Shown: piece by piece, positions 43,983-53,308 of the stretch
How the letters are laid out: every line of letters begins with the position of its first letter
How positions within the stretch are numbered: position 1 is the first letter of the stretch
Assembly: GCF_023897065.1 (NCBI RefSeq)
Contig: NZ_JAMHIV010000014.1
Coordinates: 159,882 to 223,881, forward strand
Direction of reading: 5' to 3'
Length of the DNA: 64,000 bases
From: Crossiella sp. SN42
GTDB lineage: Bacteria > Actinomycetota > Actinomycetes > Mycobacteriales > Pseudonocardiaceae
Notes under the pieces: model-generated
The model's database searches: none
Seen by the model: the letters and a program-made list of their open reading frames with translations, nothing else
What the model was told of the DNA's origin: nothing
Position numbers and translations under genes: made by a program

Positions 43983-45035
43983 GTGACTAGCCACAGCGCC
44001 GAGCGTGCCCTCCTCCGCCACCACGGCGATGTCGAGGCCGCGCCCGGCCTGGCCGACTTCGCGGTCAACGTGCGCCTGCCCAGCCCGCCGGCCTGGCTGC
44101 GCGACCGGCTGGCGGCTGCGCTGGACGGCCTCGGCCGCTACCCGGGGGCCGAGGAGGACCTGGCCGCGCGGGTCGCCGCTGCCCAGCGGCACGGCCGTTC
44201 GCCCGAGGAGGTGCTGGTCCTCAACGGGGCGGCCGAGGGGTTCGCGCTGCTGCCCAGGCTGGCTCCGCGGCTGGCCGCGGTGGTGCACCCGTCCTTCACC
44301 GAGCCGGACGTGGCGCTGCTGGACGCCGGGGTGCCGCTGACCAGGGTGCAGCTGCGCGCCGAGGACGGCTACGCGCTGCGGCCCGAGCTGGTGCCGGCGG
44401 AGGCCGACCTGGTGGTGGTGGGTAACCCGACCAACCCCACCTCGGTGCTGCACCCGGCCGAGACACTGCGTGCCCTGGCCCGGCCGGGGCGGGTGCTGGT
44501 GGTGGACGAGGCCTTCGCGGACGCGGTGCCCGGCGAACCGGAGTCGGTGGCGGGGGAAGACATCCGAGGTCTGCTCGTGCTGCGTAGCCTGACCAAGACC
44601 TGGGGACTGGCCGGGTTGCGCGCCGGGTACGCCCTCGGCGCGCCGGAGCTGCTCGGGCGGCTGGCCGCGCTTCGTCCACAGTGGCCGGTGAGTAGCCTGG
44701 TGCTGACCGCGGTGGCGGCCTGCTGCGCCCCGGAAGCCGTGCGGGAGGCGGAGATCGCCGCGCACGAGGGGGTCGAGCACCGGGTGGCGCTGGCGGCGGC
44801 GCTGGCCGAGCTGCCCGGCATCGAGGTGTGCGGGCCTGCGGCGGGGCCGTTCCTGCTGCTGCGGGTGCGGGACGGGGAACGGGTGCGGATCCGGTTGCGG
44901 GAGCGGGGCGTCGCGGTGCGGCGGGCCGACACCTTCCCCGGCCTGGACGCCGACCACCTGCGGGTCGCGGTACGGCCGCCGGAGCAGGCGGCCGTGCTGC
45001 TCAAGGCACTGGAGGAAGAAGTGGTGTGCGGATGA
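43983..45035 (+). CDS. cobC: CobC-like aminotransferase (histidinol-phosphate aminotransferase family)
   Basis: 350-residue PLP-dependent class I/II aminotransferase. Motifs: FAVNVRLPSPPAWLRDRLAA, LNGAAEGF, VVGNPTNPTSVLHP, VVDEAFAD and the PLP lysine in SLTKTWGLAGLRAGY. It is the positional equivalent of Rv2231c (cobC), proposed in aminopropanol or L-threonine-phosphate chemistry of B12, in keeping with nearby cobD. Start GTG 43983; the stop overlaps the next start (ATGA). Confidence 0.85.
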   Translation: MTSHSAERALLRHHGDVEAAPGLADFAVNVRLPSPPAWLRDRLAAALDGLGRYPGAEEDLAARVAAAQRHGRSPEEVLVLNGAAEGFALLPRLAPRLAAVVHPSFTEPDVALLDAGVPLTRVQLRAEDGYALRPELVPAEADLVVVGNPTNPTSVLHPAETLRALARPGRVLVVDEAFADAVPGEPESVAGEDIRGLLVLRSLTKTWGLAGLRAGYALGAPELLGRLAALRPQWPVSSLVLTAVAACCAPEAVREAEIAAHEGVEHRVALAAALAELPGIEVCGPAAGPFLLLRVRDGERVRIRLRERGVAVRRADTFPGLDADHLRVAVRPPEQAAVLLKALEEEVVCG

Positions 45036-46183
45036 GCCCGACCCTGGCCGAGGTGGTCGCGGCGATCGAGGCGGCCTACCCGCCCCGGCTGGCCGAGTCC
45101 TGGGACGCGGTCGGCCTGGTGTGCGGCGACCCGGCCGAACCGGTGCGCAAGGTGCTGGTCTGCGTCGACCCCGTTGAGTCCACTGTGGACGAAGCCATCG
45201 AGATCGGCGCGCAGCTGGTGCTCGCGCACCACCCGCTGCTGCTGCGCGGGGTGCACGGGGTCCCGGCCGACGACGCCAAGGGTCGCCTGGTGCACAAGCT
45301 GATCCGCAACGGCGCGGGGCTGCTCTGCGCGCACACCAACGCCGACTCCGCCGACCCCGGGGTCTCCGACGCGCTGGCCGAGGCGCTCGGCCTGCGGGTC
45401 ACCGGACCGCTGGACGCCAAGCCCGCCGACCCGGTGGACGCGCTGAGCGTGGTCGTCCCGGCCGGGCACACCGAGGCGCTGCTGGCCGCGCTGTTCGCCG
45501 CGGGCGCGGCCCAGCTCGGCGACGGCTACCGCGAGGCCGCGTTCCTGTCCGAGGGCACCGCCCAGTTCCGCCCGCTGGCCACCGCGGATCCCGCGGCCGG
45601 CGCTCGCGGCGAGCTGCACCGCGGCCCGGAGACCAAGATCGAGACCGTGCTGCCCCGGCGGCGGCGCGCGGCCGTGCTGGCCGCCCTGCGCGCCGCGCAC
45701 CCGTACGAGAGCCCCGCCTACGACTTGCACGAGCTGGCCGAGGAGCCCTCCGGTCTCGGCATCGGCCGGATCGGCGAGCTGGCCGAGCCCGAGCCCTTCG
45801 GCGCGTTCGTGCAGCGGGTGGCGGTGGCCCTGCCGGAGACCGCCTGGGGCGTGCGCGCCGCGGGCGAGCCGGAACGCCTGGTGCGCACGGTCGCGGTCTG
45901 CGGCGGCGCGGGCGACTCGCTGCTGGGCGCCGCGACCAGGGCGGGGGTCGACGCCTACGTCACCGCCGACCTGCGCCACCACCCCGCCGGGGAGCACCTG
46001 GCCCAGTCCGGCACCCCCATGCTCGTCGATGTCGCGCACTGGGCCAGCGAGTGGCCGTGGTGCGCACAGGCGGCCGACGTCATCCGCCGGGCGTTCCCCG
46101 GTACCGTCGAGGCCCACGTCTCCACACGACGCACCGATCCGTGGACGCTTGCCGCGTCCGCGACAGGGAGGACCACCGCGTGA
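45032..46183 (+). CDS. NIF3-like dinuclear metal protein (GTP cyclohydrolase I type 2 family)
   Basis: 383 residues in two NIF3 halves with a central insertion domain. Metal ligands are in VLAHHPLLLRGVHG, CAHTNADSA, DLRHHPAGEHL and DVAHWASEW. The family forms hexamers; its reaction is uncertain. ATG 45032 overlaps the cobC stop. It is part of a four-gene coupled operon that matches Rv2231c-Rv2228c. Confidence 0.9.
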   Translation: MSPTLAEVVAAIEAAYPPRLAESWDAVGLVCGDPAEPVRKVLVCVDPVESTVDEAIEIGAQLVLAHHPLLLRGVHGVPADDAKGRLVHKLIRNGAGLLCAHTNADSADPGVSDALAEALGLRVTGPLDAKPADPVDALSVVVPAGHTEALLAALFAAGAAQLGDGYREAAFLSEGTAQFRPLATADPAAGARGELHRGPETKIETVLPRRRRAAVLAALRAAHPYESPAYDLHELAEEPSGLGIGRIGELAEPEPFGAFVQRVAVALPETAWGVRAAGEPERLVRTVAVCGGAGDSLLGAATRAGVDAYVTADLRHHPAGEHLAQSGTPMLVDVAHWASEWPWCAQAADVIRRAFPGTVEAHVSTRRTDPWTLAASATGRTTA

Positions 46184-46911
46184 AAGCCGATCCCGCCGTG
46201 CAGAAGCGGCTGCTCGACCTCGCCGAGGTCGACGCCGAGCTGAACCGTGCCACCCACCGGCGGCGCACCCTGCCGGAGCTGGCCGAGATCACGACGGCCG
46301 AACAGGAGCTGCGCACCCGCAAGGACGCGGTGGTGGCGGTGGAGACCACGCTGGCCGACCTGGACCGGGACGCCAAGCGGCTGGACACCGAGATCGACCA
46401 GGTCCGCGCCCGCGAGGCCCGGGACCGCACGCTGCTGAACTCCGCCGACGCCAAGCGCTCGGTCGACCTCCAGCACGAGCTGGAGACCCTGGCCCGCCGC
46501 AGGGGCATCCTGGAGGACGAGTCGCTGGAGCTGATGGAGCGCCGGGAGGCGGTCGAGATGGACGTCCAGCACGCCCGCGCCCAGGAGGGCCTGGCCCAGG
46601 AGAAGCTGGCCGACGCCCAGCGCCGCCGGGACGAGGCCTTCGCCGACCTGGAGACCATCGAGGCCCGCTCCGGCGACCGCCGCAAGACCGTGCTGGCCGG
46701 CCTGCCCAGCGACCTGGTCACCCTCTACGAGCGGATCCGGGCCAAGGGCGGCACCGGCGCCGCGCTGCTCAAGGCCCGCCGCTGCGGCGCCTGCCGGCTG
46801 GAGCTGGACCGGATCGCGATGAGCAAGCTGAAGGAGGCGGCCCCGGACGAGGTCGCCCGCTGCGAGGAGTGCGGCGCGATCCTGGTGCGCACCGCGGAGT
46901 CCGGCCTGTGA
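46180..46911 (+). CDS. Coiled-coil zinc-ribbon protein (Rv2229c-like)
   Basis: 243 residues. A long antiparallel coiled coil (about residues 5-175) precedes a C4 zinc ribbon, CGACRLELD ... CEECGAIL, at the C-terminus. The family is conserved in actinobacteria and always near NIF3; its role is unknown (nucleic-acid binding is likely). The start GTG 46180 and stop both overlap the neighbours by four bases. Confidence 0.9.
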   Translation: MKADPAVQKRLLDLAEVDAELNRATHRRRTLPELAEITTAEQELRTRKDAVVAVETTLADLDRDAKRLDTEIDQVRAREARDRTLLNSADAKRSVDLQHELETLARRRGILEDESLELMERREAVEMDVQHARAQEGLAQEKLADAQRRRDEAFADLETIEARSGDRRKTVLAGLPSDLVTLYERIRAKGGTGAALLKARRCGACRLELDRIAMSKLKEAAPDEVARCEECGAILVRTAESGL

Positions 46912-48026
46912 GAGTGGTGGTCGAGGCCGACGGCGGGTCCAGGGGCAACCCCGGCCCCGCCGGCTACGGCGCGGTGGTCAAGGACGCCGCCACCGGGGCG
47001 GTGCTGGCCGAACGCGCGCAGGGCATCGGCACGGCCACCAACAACGTGGCCGAGTACCAGGGCCTGCTCGCCGGGCTGCGCGCCGCGGCCGAGTTGGGCG
47101 CCACCGAGGTGGAGTGCCGGCTGGACTCCAAGCTGGTGGTGGAGCAGCTGGCCGGGCGCTGGAAGATCAAGCACCCGGCCTTGCAACCGCTGGCCGCCCA
47201 GGCCCGCGAGCTGGCCGCCGGGTTCGACCGGGTCGGCTACACCTGGATCCCGCGCGAGCGCAACACCGAGGCCGACCGCCTGGCCAACCAGGCCATGGAC
47301 GCCCAGGCCGACGGCGCCCAGCTCACCATCCCCGCGCGCTCCGAGGCTCAGCCCGCTGCTCCGGCCCGCTCGGACACCCAGGCCGCGCCCACCTCCTGGA
47401 CCGGGGCCAAGGGCACCCCCACCCGCCTGATCCTGCTCCGGCACGGCCAGACCGAGATGTCCGCCCAGCGCCGCTACTCCGGCCACGGCGACCCCGCGCT
47501 GACCGACCTCGGCCGCCGCCAGGCCACCGCCGCTGCCAAGCGGCTCAGCGCGTTCACCGAGGTCAGCGCGGTGATCGCGTCCCCGCTGACCCGGACAAGG
47601 CAGACCGCGGAGGCCGTCGGCGAGGCGCTGGGCATCGCGCCGGAGACCAGCCAGGGCCTGGTGGAGACGAACTTCGGCGCCTGGGAGGGCCTGACCTTCG
47701 CCGAGGCCGCCGAGCGCGACCCGGAGCTGCACTCCCGCTGGCTGGCCGATCCGAGCGTGCCCGCGCCGGGCGGGGAGAGCTTCGACCAGGTGCACCGCAG
47801 GGTGGCCGGGGTCAGGGACGAGCTGCTGGCCGGCCGGGCCGGGCAGACCGTGGTGCTGGTCAGCCACGTCACGCCGATCAAGTCACTGCTCCGGCTGGCC
47901 CTGGACGTCGGCCCGCAGCTGCTCTTCCGGCTGCACCTGGACCTGGCCTCGATCTCGATCGCCGAGTTCTACCCGGACGGCAACGCCTCGGTGCGCCTGG
48001 TGAACGACACCGCGCATCTGGACTAG
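46908..48026 (+). CDS. Bifunctional RNase H type I / histidine phosphatase
   Basis: 372-residue fusion. Residues 1-135 form an RNase HI domain with acidic residues in VEADGGSRGNPGPAGYG, EYQGLLAGL, LDSKLVVEQ and RERNTEADRLAN. A Ser/Ala/Pro linker follows. From about residue 168 a histidine phosphatase begins with LILLRHGQTE and has SPLTRTRQTAE and LVSHVTPIK. The same fusion in mycobacteria (Rv2228c) has RNase H and CobC-type phosphatase activities, the latter linked to B12. GTG 46908 start overlaps the zinc-ribbon stop. Confidence 0.92.
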   Translation: MRVVVEADGGSRGNPGPAGYGAVVKDAATGAVLAERAQGIGTATNNVAEYQGLLAGLRAAAELGATEVECRLDSKLVVEQLAGRWKIKHPALQPLAAQARELAAGFDRVGYTWIPRERNTEADRLANQAMDAQADGAQLTIPARSEAQPAAPARSDTQAAPTSWTGAKGTPTRLILLRHGQTEMSAQRRYSGHGDPALTDLGRRQATAAAKRLSAFTEVSAVIASPLTRTRQTAEAVGEALGIAPETSQGLVETNFGAWEGLTFAEAAERDPELHSRWLADPSVPAPGGESFDQVHRRVAGVRDELLAGRAGQTVVLVSHVTPIKSLLRLALDVGPQLLFRLHLDLASISIAEFYPDGNASVRLVNDTAHLD

Positions 48027-48572
48027 TCTCGAGACACCGGCGTCTGAAACCGGACAGAAGTTCCCAAAACGAACCGGGCTCGTAAAACAACCGCACCGGG
48101 CGGGAGCAGGCAACGGCGCGGAACACCTGCTCCCACCCGGACAACCGGCGGCCTACGGCGTTTCCCGTTCACCGTGCACTGGGGGGCAGCTCACAACGAA
48201 GGACGGGAGGGCGGCCTTTGCATCGCCGGGGTTATTTTCTGCGGCCGTGGCAATGACGGTAATGAGCCGGGCAGGCAGCCGCAAGCACGAAAAATCAGGA
48301 TGACATTCATTCACTCGTTCGGCTGCACCGAATGAATTCCCGGGCTGCGCTAAGTGGTCCAACCAATCTGGGCTGACCTGCGCAAACTTCGCATCCGCCG
48401 CGCGTCGTCACGCGACACGCTCAACCTATCGCGCTCGGTGACTTAACGCCCTTGGTCCGTTCCGCGTAATGGGTTGGTCGCCAATTGTGACCAGTCTTCA
48501 CGTTGATTGCGCATCCGTGTTTCACCCGCCCCAGGCGTGAGCCCGTTCACCAGGGGTCGTACACTGCGGCAA
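48027..48572. other. Gene-free region between the RNase H operon and rnpB
   Basis: No supported coding frame. A hairpin at 48096-48140 probably ends the cobC operon; the rest is AT-richer and should contain the rnpB promoter near 48500-48570. Confidence 0.5.
48096..48140 (+). terminator. Hairpin terminator of the cobC-RNase H operon
   Basis: CCGGGCGGGAGCAGG (48096-48110) pairs with CCTGCTCCCACCCGG (48126-48140) with one mismatch; no T-tract. Confidence 0.55.
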
Positions 48573-48980
48573 GCGGATGAGTCGGCCGGGCGGCCGCGTC
48601 GGGGGCGAGATCCCCCGCCGAGGAAAGTCCGGACTCCGCAGGGCAGGGTGGTTGTTAACGGCAACCCGGGGCGACCCGCGGGACAGTGCCACAGAGAGCA
48701 GACCGCCCGGATCGTGCGAACGAGCCGGGTAAGGGTGAAAGGGTGGTGTAAGAGACCACCAGCATCCCGGGTGACCGGGATGGCTAGGTAAACCCCACCC
48801 GGAGCAAGGCCAAGAGGGCGCCGCGAGGCGTCTGCGCAGGCGTTCGAGGGCGGCCCGCCCGAGCCTGCGGGTAGGCCGCTGGAGCCTGCCGGCGACGGCA
48901 GGCCGAGATGGATGGCCGCCACCCGCCGACCGCGAGGTCCGGCGGGGACAGGATCCGGCTTACAGGCCGGCTCATCCGCC
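48573..48980 (+). ncRNA. rnpB: RNase P RNA (bacterial class A)
   Basis: Catalytic RNA of tRNA 5' maturation. The termini pair (GCGGATGAG at 48573-48581 with CTCATCCGC at 48971-48979). The universal GAGGAAAGTCCGGACTCC core is at about 48617-48636, ACAGAGAGCAGACCGCC at 48692 and CCGCGAGGTCC...GGATCCGGCTTACA near the 3' end. About 408 bases, as in other actinobacteria. Confidence 0.97.
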
Positions 48981-49557
48981 CGGTCCGCACCGGGCGTCAG
49001 CCGCTCGCCCGGACGGGTTCCTCCGTTCGGGCGGACCGGCGTGGCGTAGGCCACCCCGGGCTCGGTCGCACCGTGCTCGCCCGGTAACATCGTGGTCACC
49101 GGGAGGGGTCATCGCACCCACCCGGACTGCCTCAGATCAACGGCACTCGTGCCGACGAACCGGCGAGGACTGGCTTGCGGGTACAGGTTCGACCATGTCG
49201 ACAATCCCCTGATGTGGCCCGCGTTAGCCCGAAGATGTGCATCGGCAACCGATTGTTCGGTTGCCTCGAACACAATCTGTGACGGCTCTCTGGGCAAGTG
49301 GGTGAACTCTGCTTGCTGGTGCAAGAAGACCGCGTCGTGTGCTTACCGCTGAGTGGCGCACAGCCATCATGGAGTGGTCAGTTCGGAGGTAGCGCCGGTT
49401 CCGGGAGAGCAACTCACGGGTCCACTCACGGGACCTCGTCCACTACACCTTGTCAGCCACTCATGCTCTACTCGTAACGTCCACCGCCGTCCGCTGGGCA
49501 AGCCAGGCGTCTGCGTCCGGATGCCCTGAGCACGCCCCAGCACACTGGAGTCCCACG
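48980..49557. other. Gene-free region between rnpB and the T4SS-like cluster
   Basis: No convincing gene. A hairpin follows rnpB at 49006-49033 (CGCCCGGACGG with CCGTTCGGGCG, one G-T pair), a possible terminator. A tandem ACTCACGGG repeat lies at 49412-49432 ahead of the first T4SS-like gene and could be a regulator site. Confidence 0.45.
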
Positions 49558-49827
49558 ATGACGACCATGACCCTCCTGGATACGTTGGCCCAGGGCAACC
49601 AACTGCAAACCGGGGGTATCACCCGCTGGATCCTGGAGAACATCGTCCCCCTGCTGCTCCTGCTGGTGGCGCTGCTCCTGCTCTGGCTCGGCGGCAGCAA
49701 GGGTGACAACGCGGGTGTGATGCGCCGGGTCGGCGGTGTCATCGTCGCGCTCGCCATCATCGGTCTCGCGGTCAGCGGCGCCGGTGTGAACATCGGCAAG
49801 TGGATCGCCAGTCTGTTCACCGGGTGA
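49558..49827 (+). CDS. Small two-helix membrane protein, pilin-like (T4SS-like cluster)
   Basis: 89 residues with two hydrophobic helices (ENIVPLLLLLVALLLLWLGG and VGGVIVALAIIGLAVSGAG) and a short linker. This is the size and layout of VirB2/TrbC-like subunits at the head of T4SS operons. ATG 49558 follows GGAG at eight bases. It heads a seven-gene cluster; family assignment rests on position and topology. Confidence 0.7.
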   Translation: MTTMTLLDTLAQGNQLQTGGITRWILENIVPLLLLLVALLLLWLGGSKGDNAGVMRRVGGVIVALAIIGLAVSGAGVNIGKWIASLFTG

Positions 49828-49833
49828 TCGAGC

Positions 49834-50433
49834 TTGCGGATTCGTACTGACGACGAGGTGTACCGGGTCGACGCCGTGTGGCTCGGCCCGCCCAAGGCCA
49901 CTTTCCCCTGGCGGGCACGCTACGTGGCCTGGGGAGTCGGTCTCGTCGTGTTCCTGCTGGTCCTCGCGGTCGAACGCCGGATGGGCTTCGGCTTCAGCTT
50001 CTTCTCCACCGCGTGGGCGATCATCATCACGGTGGTGATCACCCGCGTCATCTGCTCCCGGATCAACCAGGAGCGGCCGCTGGGCGCGGTCAGCGTGATG
50101 TGGCTGCGTGAGCTCACCGCGCCCCGCCAGACCACCTCGGGCAACGGCGGGGCCGCCACCGCGGCCAGGATCCGGGTCAGCGCCGCCCGGCCCCGGCCCA
50201 AGCCCAAGAAGACCGAGCAGAAGAAGCAACGGGGGAAGAGCCAGTCCGGCTCTGTGATCTCCGATGGCTCTGTGATCTCTGATACAGCGGCGAGGGCCGC
50301 TGGTTCAGCAGCCTCAATGCCATCTGGTCACGGCACGGACGCGCCGTCACCCTCTTCCCCGTCACGGCGTGGACGTTCGCGCCGTGCTCGCACCAAGGAG
50401 GTTCGCGGTGTTTCGTCGCCGTCGAAACCGTGA
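49834..50433 (+). CDS. PrgI/VirB3-like membrane protein (T4SS-like cluster)
   Basis: 199 residues. The N-terminus (RIRTDDEVYRVDAVWLGPP) is followed by two adjacent membrane helices around residues 30-75 and a basic, Ser-rich C-terminal tail. This matches the small VirB3/PrgI-type protein that precedes VirB4 ATPases in Gram-positive systems. TTG 49834 is used for the longest conserved-looking N-terminus; GTG 49858 is a possible alternative. The 3' end overlaps the ATPase start. Confidence 0.6.
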   Translation: MRIRTDDEVYRVDAVWLGPPKATFPWRARYVAWGVGLVVFLLVLAVERRMGFGFSFFSTAWAIIITVVITRVICSRINQERPLGAVSVMWLRELTAPRQTTSGNGGAATAARIRVSAARPRPKPKKTEQKKQRGKSQSGSVISDGSVISDTAARAAGSAASMPSGHGTDAPSPSSPSRRGRSRRARTKEVRGVSSPSKP

Positions 50434-53308
50434 CCGTGACCGTCGCGCCGCCGAGCAGAACGGCCGCCACGCGCGGCAGCTGCCGCCGGGGCAGGTGAAC
50501 GACCAGCGGGTGTACAGCAAGCGGGGCAGGCGCCTACCCGGCGAGTCGGCCATCCCCACCTACACCCCGTCGATCTCCGCGCGCAGCATCGACGGCCACC
50601 TGGTGCGCACCGGTCAGGACGTCTACGCCTGGTACCGGCTGGCCCCGCAGCGCTGGTCCTTCCGCTCGGACTCCCAGCGCCAGGACCTCATCCACGCCAT
50701 CGCCGGCCAGTACGCCGAGCTGCAGGGCCGCTGGCTGCACCTGCGGGTGACCACCCGCCCCTATCCGATCCGGATGTGGGCCGAGGCGCACGTGCACAAC
50801 GCGGTCGGCCGCCTGCCCGACACCCCCGGCACGCTCTCCTTCGACGACTACATGGTCGGCGAGCAGCAGCAGCTGATGGGGCGCTCGATGGCCGAGAAGG
50901 AGGTCTACCTCGGCGTCCAGGTGCAGACCCGCAACGTGATGGACCGCGCGGTGGAACGGGCCGCGCCGGTGCTGCGCAAGATCTTCCCGGAGGCGGTGGA
51001 CGCCGAGCTGGTCGCGCTGGACAGCGAGGTGGAGCACCTGGACCAGATCCTCGGCTCCTCCGGCCTGGACGGCAGGCCGGTCACCGCCGAGGAGATGTCC
51101 TGGCTGATGCACCGCTCCTGCTCACTCGGCCTGCCCGCGCCGCGCAACCTGCCCGCGGTGCCCGGCGCGGCCTGGGAGCCGGAGGACCTGGCCTCCTTCA
51201 CCGACGCCGCGGACTTCCACCAGGAGCCGTACTCGCCCAGTGTCACCGTGCGCGGCCGCACCGGCTCCAACGCCGGGGTGAAGCGGCACGTCGTGGTGCT
51301 CACCGTGGGCCTGATGCACGGCCTGCAGATCCCGGAGATCGACGACCCGTGGTTGCAGCGCTCGGACCGGCTGCCCGCGCCGGTGGAGTGGTCTGCCCGC
51401 ATCTACGTGCGCAAACCCGAGGACGTCACCGGTGAGCTGCAGCGGCAGATGAACAAGGTGCGCTCCCAGGTCCGGCACTACACCGACGAGCACGACCTGG
51501 AACCGCCGCAGTCGCTGGCCCGCCAGGCCGCGCGGGTGCTGGAGATCGACGACGAGATGACCACCGGGTTCACCTCGCTGGCCACCAGGGTCCGCTCCTG
51601 GTGGCGGCTGTCGGTCTCCGGCGCCACCGAGCGCGAGGCGCTGCGGCTGGCCCAGCAGCTGGTGGACCTGTACAAGCCGAAGATCGCCATCGAGCACCCG
51701 GAAGCCCAGTTCGCGATGGCCAGGGAGTTCATCCCCGGCGAGCCGCTGGCCTCGGCCGCCTACCTGCGCCGCGGCTCGGTGTCCTGGGCCGCCTCCGCGG
51801 TGCCCACCGCCACCGCCGAGGTCGGTGACCGGCGCGGCATCCTGCTCGGCGAGACCTGCACCGCGACCCGGCGCCCGGTGGCCTGGGACCCGTGGATGGC
51901 GCAGGAGGTCCGCGAGTCCTCCGGCCTGACCGCGATGGTGGCCGGGCTGGGTGGCGGCAAGTCCTTCCTCGGCGGCGGCGTGGTCTACAAGACCCTGCGC
52001 GCCGGGGCCTACTGGACCATCCTGGACCCCTCCGGTCCGCTGGCGAAGCTGTGCGACCTGCCGGAGCTGCGGCCCTACGCGCGGCCGATCAACCTGCTCA
52101 ACGCCCAGCCCGGCATCCTCAACCCGTACCGGGTGGTCGCCGAGCCGATGCTGGAGCACTTCACCGACGAGGACGACCCGGAACGCGCCTGGCGGCGGGA
52201 GCGGGCGCTGGCCGCCGCGACCCGGCGGCGGCTGGTGCTGGACGTGCTCAACGGCCTGCTGCCCTACGAGGTGGCCCGGATGCCGCAGACCAGGATCGTG
52301 CTGCTGCGCGCGGTCCGCGCGGTCGGCGGCCGGGCCACCGCGCACCCCGGCCTGGTCTTCGACGCGCTGCGCCGGGACGCGGGCGAGCACCACGAGCACG
52401 CGGTGGTGGTGGCCGACTTCCTGGACGAGATGCGCGAGCGGATGTCGCTGCTCATCCCGGAGCGGGACGCCGACCCGTACGCCGAGACCCGCGACGACCG
52501 GCTCACCGTGCTCACCATGGCCGGGCTGACCCTGCCCAAGGACGGGGTCGGCCGCGAGCACTGGACCGACGCGGAGGCCCTCGGCGTCGAGATGCTCAAC
52601 CTGGCCGCCTGGCTCACCCAGCGCTCGATCTACGAGCGGCCCAAGGACATGCGCAAGGGCGTCTGGATCGACGAGGCGTTCTTCCTCTCCGAGGTGCCCA
52701 CCGGCCGGGTGCTGATGAACCGCTTCGCCCGTGACTCCCGCAAGTGGAACGTCCGGGTACTGCTCTCCAGCCAGATCCCGGCCGACTTCCTCAAGATCCA
52801 GGGCTTCGTCTCGCTGCTCGACTCGGTCTTCGTCGGCCGCCTCGACGACGAGCACGCCCAGGCCGACGCGCTGCGCCTGCTCAAGGTCCCGGTCGGCGCG
52901 GGCTACGAGCAGGTCGTGGCCAGCCTCGGCCGCCGCCCCGGCGGGGTGCGCACCTCCAACACCGAACGCGACCGCTCGCCGCGTCAGTTCATCTTCGGCG
53001 ACGGCGCCGGCGGCGTGGAGCGCATCCGGATCGACTTCGGCGGCCCGCACCTGAACCACCTGCGCGGCGTCATGGACACCACCCCCGATGCCATGCGGCA
53101 CAACCCCACCGGCGCGCCCGCCCTGACCGCGGGCCGGGTCGACGGCGTGCTGCCCGACCTGCCCCCCGAGGAGGAGCTGGAGGCGGAGTTCGCCGCCGAG
53201 CTCGGCCTGGCGGAGGACGACCTAGAGGACCCGTACACCCCTTCGACCGCACCGGACAACGAAGGGCACGGGGACAGGCACCACGTCGGCCGGGGCAGCG
53301 CACGATGA
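50408..53308 (+). CDS. VirB4-like ATPase (T4SS-like cluster)
   Basis: 966-residue AAA+ motor of the VirB4/TraC family that energises type IV secretion. The ATPase half has Walker A AGLGGGKSF at about residues 512-520, Walker B GVWIDEAFFL near 751 and RKWNVRVLLSSQIPADFL downstream. The N-terminal half is the usual substrate-side domain. GTG 50408 is placed by AAGGAGG six bases upstream, inside the end of the preceding gene. The stop overlaps the next start (ATGA). Confidence 0.85.
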   Translation: MFRRRRNRDRDRRAAEQNGRHARQLPPGQVNDQRVYSKRGRRLPGESAIPTYTPSISARSIDGHLVRTGQDVYAWYRLAPQRWSFRSDSQRQDLIHAIAGQYAELQGRWLHLRVTTRPYPIRMWAEAHVHNAVGRLPDTPGTLSFDDYMVGEQQQLMGRSMAEKEVYLGVQVQTRNVMDRAVERAAPVLRKIFPEAVDAELVALDSEVEHLDQILGSSGLDGRPVTAEEMSWLMHRSCSLGLPAPRNLPAVPGAAWEPEDLASFTDAADFHQEPYSPSVTVRGRTGSNAGVKRHVVVLTVGLMHGLQIPEIDDPWLQRSDRLPAPVEWSARIYVRKPEDVTGELQRQMNKVRSQVRHYTDEHDLEPPQSLARQAARVLEIDDEMTTGFTSLATRVRSWWRLSVSGATEREALRLAQQLVDLYKPKIAIEHPEAQFAMAREFIPGEPLASAAYLRRGSVSWAASAVPTATAEVGDRRGILLGETCTATRRPVAWDPWMAQEVRESSGLTAMVAGLGGGKSFLGGGVVYKTLRAGAYWTILDPSGPLAKLCDLPELRPYARPINLLNAQPGILNPYRVVAEPMLEHFTDEDDPERAWRRERALAAATRRRLVLDVLNGLLPYEVARMPQTRIVLLRAVRAVGGRATAHPGLVFDALRRDAGEHHEHAVVVADFLDEMRERMSLLIPERDADPYAETRDDRLTVLTMAGLTLPKDGVGREHWTDAEALGVEMLNLAAWLTQRSIYERPKDMRKGVWIDEAFFLSEVPTGRVLMNRFARDSRKWNVRVLLSSQIPADFLKIQGFVSLLDSVFVGRLDDEHAQADALRLLKVPVGAGYEQVVASLGRRPGGVRTSNTERDRSPRQFIFGDGAGGVERIRIDFGGPHLNHLRGVMDTTPDAMRHNPTGAPALTAGRVDGVLPDLPPEEELEAEFAAELGLAEDDLEDPYTPSTAPDNEGHGDRHHVGRGSAR

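Noticed and set aside
48153..48362. 69-codon minus-strand frame after the RNase H gene
   Set aside because: No start signal and no conserved features.
49092..49352. Small frames on both strands between rnpB and the T4SS-like cluster
   Set aside because: No ribosome site, odd composition and no recognisable fold; left as gene-free.
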